Below, in pieces: positions 57,730 through 61,533 of a DNA stretch of 61,533 nt. The notes below the pieces were generated by a model. That model did not search any database. It saw only the letters and a list, made by a program, of their open reading frames with translations, and had not been told where the DNA came from. The translations under genes were made by a program, and so were the position numbers. The DNA comes from Actinomycetes bacterium (GTDB lineage Bacteria > Actinomycetota > Actinomycetes > Mycobacteriales > Mycobacteriaceae). The number at the start of each line of letters is the position of its first letter. Within the stretch, counting starts at the first letter, position 1. The DNA is taken from assembly GCA_023404955.1 (NCBI GenBank), contig JAEXZY010000061.1, positions 1 through 61,533 on the forward strand, given 5' to 3'.

Positions 57730-59138
57730 CGACCCAACCGCAGTCCCCGGTTGCGGTGACCCCGGCCCTGCCGAACCGCCGCAACGCCGAAGTTTTCCTG
57801 CTCGGCTTCGCCGCGTTCATCACCACCGTGGCGCTGCTGCTCGTGGAGGCCAATCAGGAACAGGGCCTGCGATGGGATCTCGCCCAGTACACCGTCGCGT
57901 ATCTGGCGTTGTTCGCCGGGGCGCACCTCGCCGTGCGGCGCTTCGCCCCCTATGCCGACCCGCTGCTGCTGCCGGTTGTCGCGCTACTGAACGGCCTGGG
58001 GCTGGTGATGATTCACCGTCTCGACCTCGCGACTGGTGAGCCCACCGCACGCGGGCTGGGCGGCACGGCCAATCAGCAGATGCTGTGGACACTCGTCGGC
58101 GTCATCGGGTTCTCACTCGTGGTGATCTTCCTCAGCGATCACCGGTTGCTGTCTCGTTACGGCTACGTGTGCGGGCTCACCGGATTGATCCTGCTGGTCA
58201 TCCCCGCGCTACTACCCAGCTCGATGTCCGAGCAGAACGGCGCCAAGATCTGGATTCGGTTGCCCGGCTTCTCGATTCAGCCCGCCGAATTCTCGAAGAT
58301 CCTCCTGCTGATCTTCTTCGCCTCCGTGCTGGTGTCCAAGCGCAACCTGTTCACCAGTGCAGGCAAACACGTGCTGGGCATGGATCTGCCTCGGCCCCGG
58401 GACCTTGCCCCGCTGCTGGCCGCATGGATCGCCTCGATCGGCGTGATGGTCTTCGAAAAAGACCTCGGCACTTCGCTTCTGCTGTACGCGTCGTTCCTGG
58501 TGCTGGTCTACATCGCCACGGAGCGGTTCAGCTGGGTGGTGCTCGGGTTGACGCTGTTCGCCGCGGCCAGCGTGGTCGCCTACTACCTCTTCGATCATGT
58601 TCGCGTCCGCGTGCAGACGTGGCAGGACCCGTTCGCCGACCCCGACGGCGCCGGCTATCAGATGGTGCAGTCGCTGTTCAGCTTCGCCACCGGCGGCATC
58701 TTCGGAACGGGCCTGGGCAACGGCCAGCCCGGCACCGTGCCTGCCGCCTCGACCGACTTCATCATCGCCGCGGTCGGCGAGGAACTCGGCCTCGTCGGCC
58801 TCGCCGCGGTGCTGATGCTCTACACCATCGTCGTGATCCGCGGCATGCGTACCGCGATCGCCGTGCGGGACAGCTTCGGCAAGCTGCTGGCCGCCGGCCT
58901 GGCGGCCACCCTGGGCATCCAGCTGTTCATCGTCGTGGGTGGCGTCACCAAGCTGATCCCGCTGACCGGCCTGACCACCCCGTGGATGTCCTACGGCGGC
59001 TCCTCGCTGGTCGCCAACTATCTGCTGCTCGCGCTCCTGGTCCGCATCTCGCACAGCGCGCGCCGGCCGCTGGACGGCCGCGGCACTCCCCCGGGGCCGA
59101 TCGCCGCGGCGAGCACCGAGGTGATCGAGAAGGTATGA
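57726..59138 (+). CDS. rodA: RodA, SEDS peptidoglycan glycosyltransferase
   Basis: This 470-residue SEDS-family membrane protein has about ten or more membrane helices. Family motifs include GAKIWIRLPGFSIQPAEFSK, the DLGTSLLL segment and the end motif PWMSYGGSSLVANYLLL. It polymerises lipid II during elongation together with the partner class B PBP, encoded next to it as pbpA. It overlaps pstP (ATGA) and pbpA (ATGA) by four bases each, so the four genes are translationally linked. Confidence 0.93.
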   Translation: MTTQPQSPVAVTPALPNRRNAEVFLLGFAAFITTVALLLVEANQEQGLRWDLAQYTVAYLALFAGAHLAVRRFAPYADPLLLPVVALLNGLGLVMIHRLDLATGEPTARGLGGTANQQMLWTLVGVIGFSLVVIFLSDHRLLSRYGYVCGLTGLILLVIPALLPSSMSEQNGAKIWIRLPGFSIQPAEFSKILLLIFFASVLVSKRNLFTSAGKHVLGMDLPRPRDLAPLLAAWIASIGVMVFEKDLGTSLLLYASFLVLVYIATERFSWVVLGLTLFAAASVVAYYLFDHVRVRVQTWQDPFADPDGAGYQMVQSLFSFATGGIFGTGLGNGQPGTVPAASTDFIIAAVGEELGLVGLAAVLMLYTIVVIRGMRTAIAVRDSFGKLLAAGLAATLGIQLFIVVGGVTKLIPLTGLTTPWMSYGGSSLVANYLLLALLVRISHSARRPLDGRGTPPGPIAAASTEVIEKV

Positions 59139-60610
59139 ACACCTCCCTGCGCCGAATCTCGGTCATGATCATGGGCCTGGTCGTGCTGTTGCTGGCCAAT
59201 GTGACCCTGACCCAGGTGTTCACCGCCGACGGCTTGCGCTCGGACCCGCGCAACCAGCGGGTGCTGCTCGACGAGTACTCCCGCCAACGCGGCCAGATCT
59301 CTGCGGGTGGCCAACTGCTGGCCTACTCGGTGTCCACCGACGGACGGTTCCGCTTCCTGCGCGTGTACCCCAACCCGCTCGCCTACGCGCCAGTCACCGG
59401 CTTCTACTCCCTGAGCTATTCGAGCACCGGGCTGGAACGTGCCGAGGACACCGTGCTCAACGGTTCCGACCAACGGTTGTTCGGACGTCGCCTGGCCGAT
59501 TTCTTCACCGGCCGGGATCCCCGCGGCGGCAACGTCTCGACGACGATCCGGCCCGAGGTCCAGCAGGCCGCCTGGGACGCGATGGACAAGGGCTGCAACG
59601 GGCCGTGCAAGGGTGCCGTGGTCGCGCTGGAACCGTCGACGGGCAAGATCCTGGCGATGGTCTCGGCGCCGTCCTACGACCCGAATCTGTTGGCCACGCA
59701 CGATGTGGACGAGCAGGCGCAGGCCTGGCAGCGCCTCCGCGACGACTCCAACTCGCCGTTGCTGAACCGCGCGATCTCGGAGACCTACCCGCCGGGCTCG
59801 ACATTCAAGGTGATCACCACCGCTGCGGCACTGCAGAACCGCGCCACCCCGGACACCCAGGTGACGGCGGCCCCGCAAATCGCGCTGCCCGACAGCACCG
59901 CGACTCTCGAGAATTTCGGCGGCTCCTCGTGCGGCGGCGCACCGACCACGACGCTGCAGTACGCCTTCGCGCACTCGTGCAACACCGCGTTCGTCCAGCT
60001 CGGGATCGACACCGGTGCCGACGCGCTGCGCAGCACCGCGCAGAACTTCGGGGTGGACGCCACGCCCGCCCCCATCCCGCTGCAGGTCGCCGAGTCCACG
60101 CTGGGCCCCGTCCCGGATGCCGCGGCGCTGGGGATGTCCAGCATCGGCCAGAAGGACGTCGCGCTGACTCCTCTGCAGAACGCGATGGTGGCCGCGACCG
60201 TGGCGAACAAGGGGGTCACGATGCAGCCGTTCCTCGTCGACAGCCTCAAGGGCCCCGACCTGTCGAACATCGCCACCACGGCGCCGACCGAAGTACGCCG
60301 AGCGATCCCCGAACCGGTCGCAGATACACTTACGAACTTGATGGTCGCCGCCGAGCAGGTGACTCAGCAGAAGGGAGCCATCGCCGGCGTGCAGATCGCA
60401 TCCAAAACCGGCACTGCGGAGCATGGCACTGACCCGCGCAACACGCCCCCGCATGCCTGGTACATCGCCTTTGCGCCTGCTCAGGCACCCAAAGTGGCGG
60501 TGGCGGTACTGGTCGAGAACGGCGGTGACCGCCTCGACGCCACCGGCGGCGCCGTGGCGGCGCCGATCGGACGCGCGACGATCGCGGCGGCACTGAGGCA
60601 GGCGTCGTGA
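59135..60610 (+). CDS. pbpA: PbpA, class B penicillin-binding protein
   Basis: This 491-residue protein has one N-terminal membrane helix (ISVMIMGLVVLLLANVTL), a dimerisation-like region and a transpeptidase domain. Catalytic Ser222 is in PPGSTFKVI (SxxK), with the SxN motif in HSCNTAF and KTG in SKTGTAEHG. In mycobacteria PbpA cross-links peptidoglycan at the septum and pole and is phosphorylated by PknB. It overlaps the rodA stop. It ends with TGA TGA, 57 bases before pknA. Confidence 0.94.
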   Translation: MNTSLRRISVMIMGLVVLLLANVTLTQVFTADGLRSDPRNQRVLLDEYSRQRGQISAGGQLLAYSVSTDGRFRFLRVYPNPLAYAPVTGFYSLSYSSTGLERAEDTVLNGSDQRLFGRRLADFFTGRDPRGGNVSTTIRPEVQQAAWDAMDKGCNGPCKGAVVALEPSTGKILAMVSAPSYDPNLLATHDVDEQAQAWQRLRDDSNSPLLNRAISETYPPGSTFKVITTAAALQNRATPDTQVTAAPQIALPDSTATLENFGGSSCGGAPTTTLQYAFAHSCNTAFVQLGIDTGADALRSTAQNFGVDATPAPIPLQVAESTLGPVPDAAALGMSSIGQKDVALTPLQNAMVAATVANKGVTMQPFLVDSLKGPDLSNIATTAPTEVRRAIPEPVADTLTNLMVAAEQVTQQKGAIAGVQIASKTGTAEHGTDPRNTPPHAWYIAFAPAQAPKVAVAVLVENGGDRLDATGGAVAAPIGRATIAAALRQAS

Positions 60611-60632
60611 TGACTGTGAAGCGAGAAGCGAT

Positions 60633-60671
60633 ATGAGTCGCCGAAGCCGAGCGCAGCGAGGCGAGAAATGA
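60633..60671 (+). CDS. Twelve-codon mini-ORF upstream of pknA
   Basis: ATG at 60633, with GCGAGAAG seven to ten bases upstream, opens a 12-residue frame (MSRRSRAQRGEK). Its TGA overlaps the pknA ATG as ATGA. It may carry ribosomes from the pbpA end to pknA. The core GAGCGCAGCGAGGCGAG is repeat-like. The peptide is probably not functional in itself. Confidence 0.35.
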   Translation: MSRRSRAQRGEK

Positions 60672-61533
60672 GCCCCCGCGTCGGAGTGACGCTGTCGGGG
60701 CGGTATCGGCTGCAGCGGCTGATCGCCACCGGCGGCATGGGCCAGGTGTGGGAGGGCGTGGACTCCCGGCTGGGTCGCCGCGTCGCGATCAAGGTCCTCA
60801 AAGCCGAGTACTCCACCGATGCGGAGTTCGTCGAGCGGTTCCGCGCCGAGGCGCGCACTGTCGCGATGCTGAACCACCCCGGCATCGCCGGGGTCTACGA
60901 CTACGGCGAGACCGACATCGATGGCGAAGGCCGCACCGCCTACCTCGTGATGGAGCTCGTGAACGGCGAGCCGCTCAACTCGGTGCTCAAGCGCACCGGT
61001 CGGCTGTCGCTGCGGCACGCCCTCGACATGCTCGAGCAGACCGGGCGGGCCCTGCAGGTCGCGCATACCGCGGGCCTGGTGCACCGCGACGTCAAACCGG
61101 GCAACATCCTGATCACCCCCACCGGCCAGGTGAAGCTGACCGACTTCGGCATCGCCAAGGCCGTCGACGCGGCCCCGGTCACGCAGACCGGCATGGTGAT
61201 GGGCACTGCGCAGTACATCGCCCCCGAGCAGGCCCTCGGCCACGACGCCACCGCCGCAAGCGATGTGTACTCCCTGGGAGTCGTTGGCTACGAAGCAGTT
61301 TCGGGCAAGCGGCCGTTCACCGGAGACGGTGCGCTGACCGTGGCGATGAAGCACATCAAGGAGACCCCTCCCCCGCTTCCCGCCGACCTGCCACCGAACG
61401 TGCGCGAGCTCATCGAGATCACGCTCGTGAAGAACCCCGGCCAGCGGTACAAGTCCGGCGGCCCCTTCGCCGATGCCGTCGCCGCCGTGCGCGCCGGCCG
61501 GCGGCCGCCGCGGCCCAACGCGGCGCCGTCGAT
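60668..61533 (+). CDS. pknA: PknA, Ser/Thr protein kinase, 5-prime part
   Basis: This partial gene is open to the window end (288 codons visible). The Hanks-type kinase domain is nearly complete: glycine loop IATGGMGQVWEG, catalytic Lys42 in VAIKVLK, catalytic loop VHRDVKPGNIL, DFGIAKA, and the activation segment GTAQYIAPEQA. The membrane segment lies outside the window. PknA phosphorylates division proteins including Wag31 and FhaB. ATG 60668 is in a translational-coupling arrangement with the mini-ORF. In known genomes pknB follows. Confidence 0.95.
   Translation, partial: MSPRVGVTLSGRYRLQRLIATGGMGQVWEGVDSRLGRRVAIKVLKAEYSTDAEFVERFRAEARTVAMLNHPGIAGVYDYGETDIDGEGRTAYLVMELVNGEPLNSVLKRTGRLSLRHALDMLEQTGRALQVAHTAGLVHRDVKPGNILITPTGQVKLTDFGIAKAVDAAPVTQTGMVMGTAQYIAPEQALGHDATAASDVYSLGVVGYEAVSGKRPFTGDGALTVAMKHIKETPPPLPADLPPNVRELIEITLVKNPGQRYKSGGPFADAVAAVRAGRRPPRPNAAPS

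Overview
The window is high-GC actinobacterial DNA and almost certainly chromosomal DNA of a Mycobacterium, probably a fast-growing Mycolicibacterium. The evidence is an ESX-1 type VII secretion locus with whiB6 and an espM-like regulator, a glycine-rich PGRS-type protein, and the near-origin cell-division cluster fhaA-fhaB-pstP-rodA-pbpA-pknA next to tRNA-Leu(CAG). The gene order broadly follows what I remember of M. smegmatis. No organism-level identification was possible. LAYOUT. 1-2.4 kb: end of a FUSC-type membrane protein, a pirin and a small hypothetical gene. 2.4-8.4 kb: a complete fructose phosphotransferase unit, with ptsI divergent from a DeoR-type regulator, 1-phosphofructokinase, the fused IIABC permease and HPr. 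8.6-23 kb: an ESX-1 locus in two converging arms. The plus arm is mycP1-eccE1-espB-espL-novel membrane gene-espK. The minus arm is espE-espF-espG1-espI-eccD1-espJ-EspC-like. 23-27.6 kb: an Rv3860-like ATPase, a methyltransferase, a MetF-like gene, an espM-like regulator and whiB6. 27.8-49 kb: mixed metabolic and stress genes (carboxyltransferase, DivIVA-repeat protein, EVE protein, pirin, acetyltransferases, cutinase, Zn-dehydrogenase, RecQ, aldehyde dehydrogenase, ChaB-like, diguanylate cyclase, Vgb-like lyase, FAD monooxygenase, MocR regulator, PfpI). 49.3-52.5 kb: a 1062-residue PGRS protein without a PE domain. 53-61.5 kb: TetR, tRNA-Leu and the fhaA-to-pknA operon, which runs off the end of the window. 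MAIN RESULT. The ESX-1 locus lacks its core. espG1 is joined directly to espI near position 20,700, so espH, eccA1, eccB1, eccCa1, eccCb1, PE35, PPE68, esxB and esxA, which lie between these two genes in M. tuberculosis, are absent here. The EspG1 tail is replaced by out-of-frame sequence and the EspI amino terminus looks cut, as expected of a deletion junction. The remaining membrane parts (EccD1, EccE1), the protease MycP1, the presumed substrates and the regulators are open and look intact. The plus arm also carries a low-GC segment at about 13.7-15.3 kb. It holds a novel membrane protein with two tandem cysteine-bounded domains and the 5-prime half of espK. CAUTION. Two other genes (the second pirin and the MocR regulator) are each broken by a single missing base in a homopolymer. 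Either real decay or sequencing indels could explain these, and the second possibility also bears on how the EspG1/EspI junction is read.
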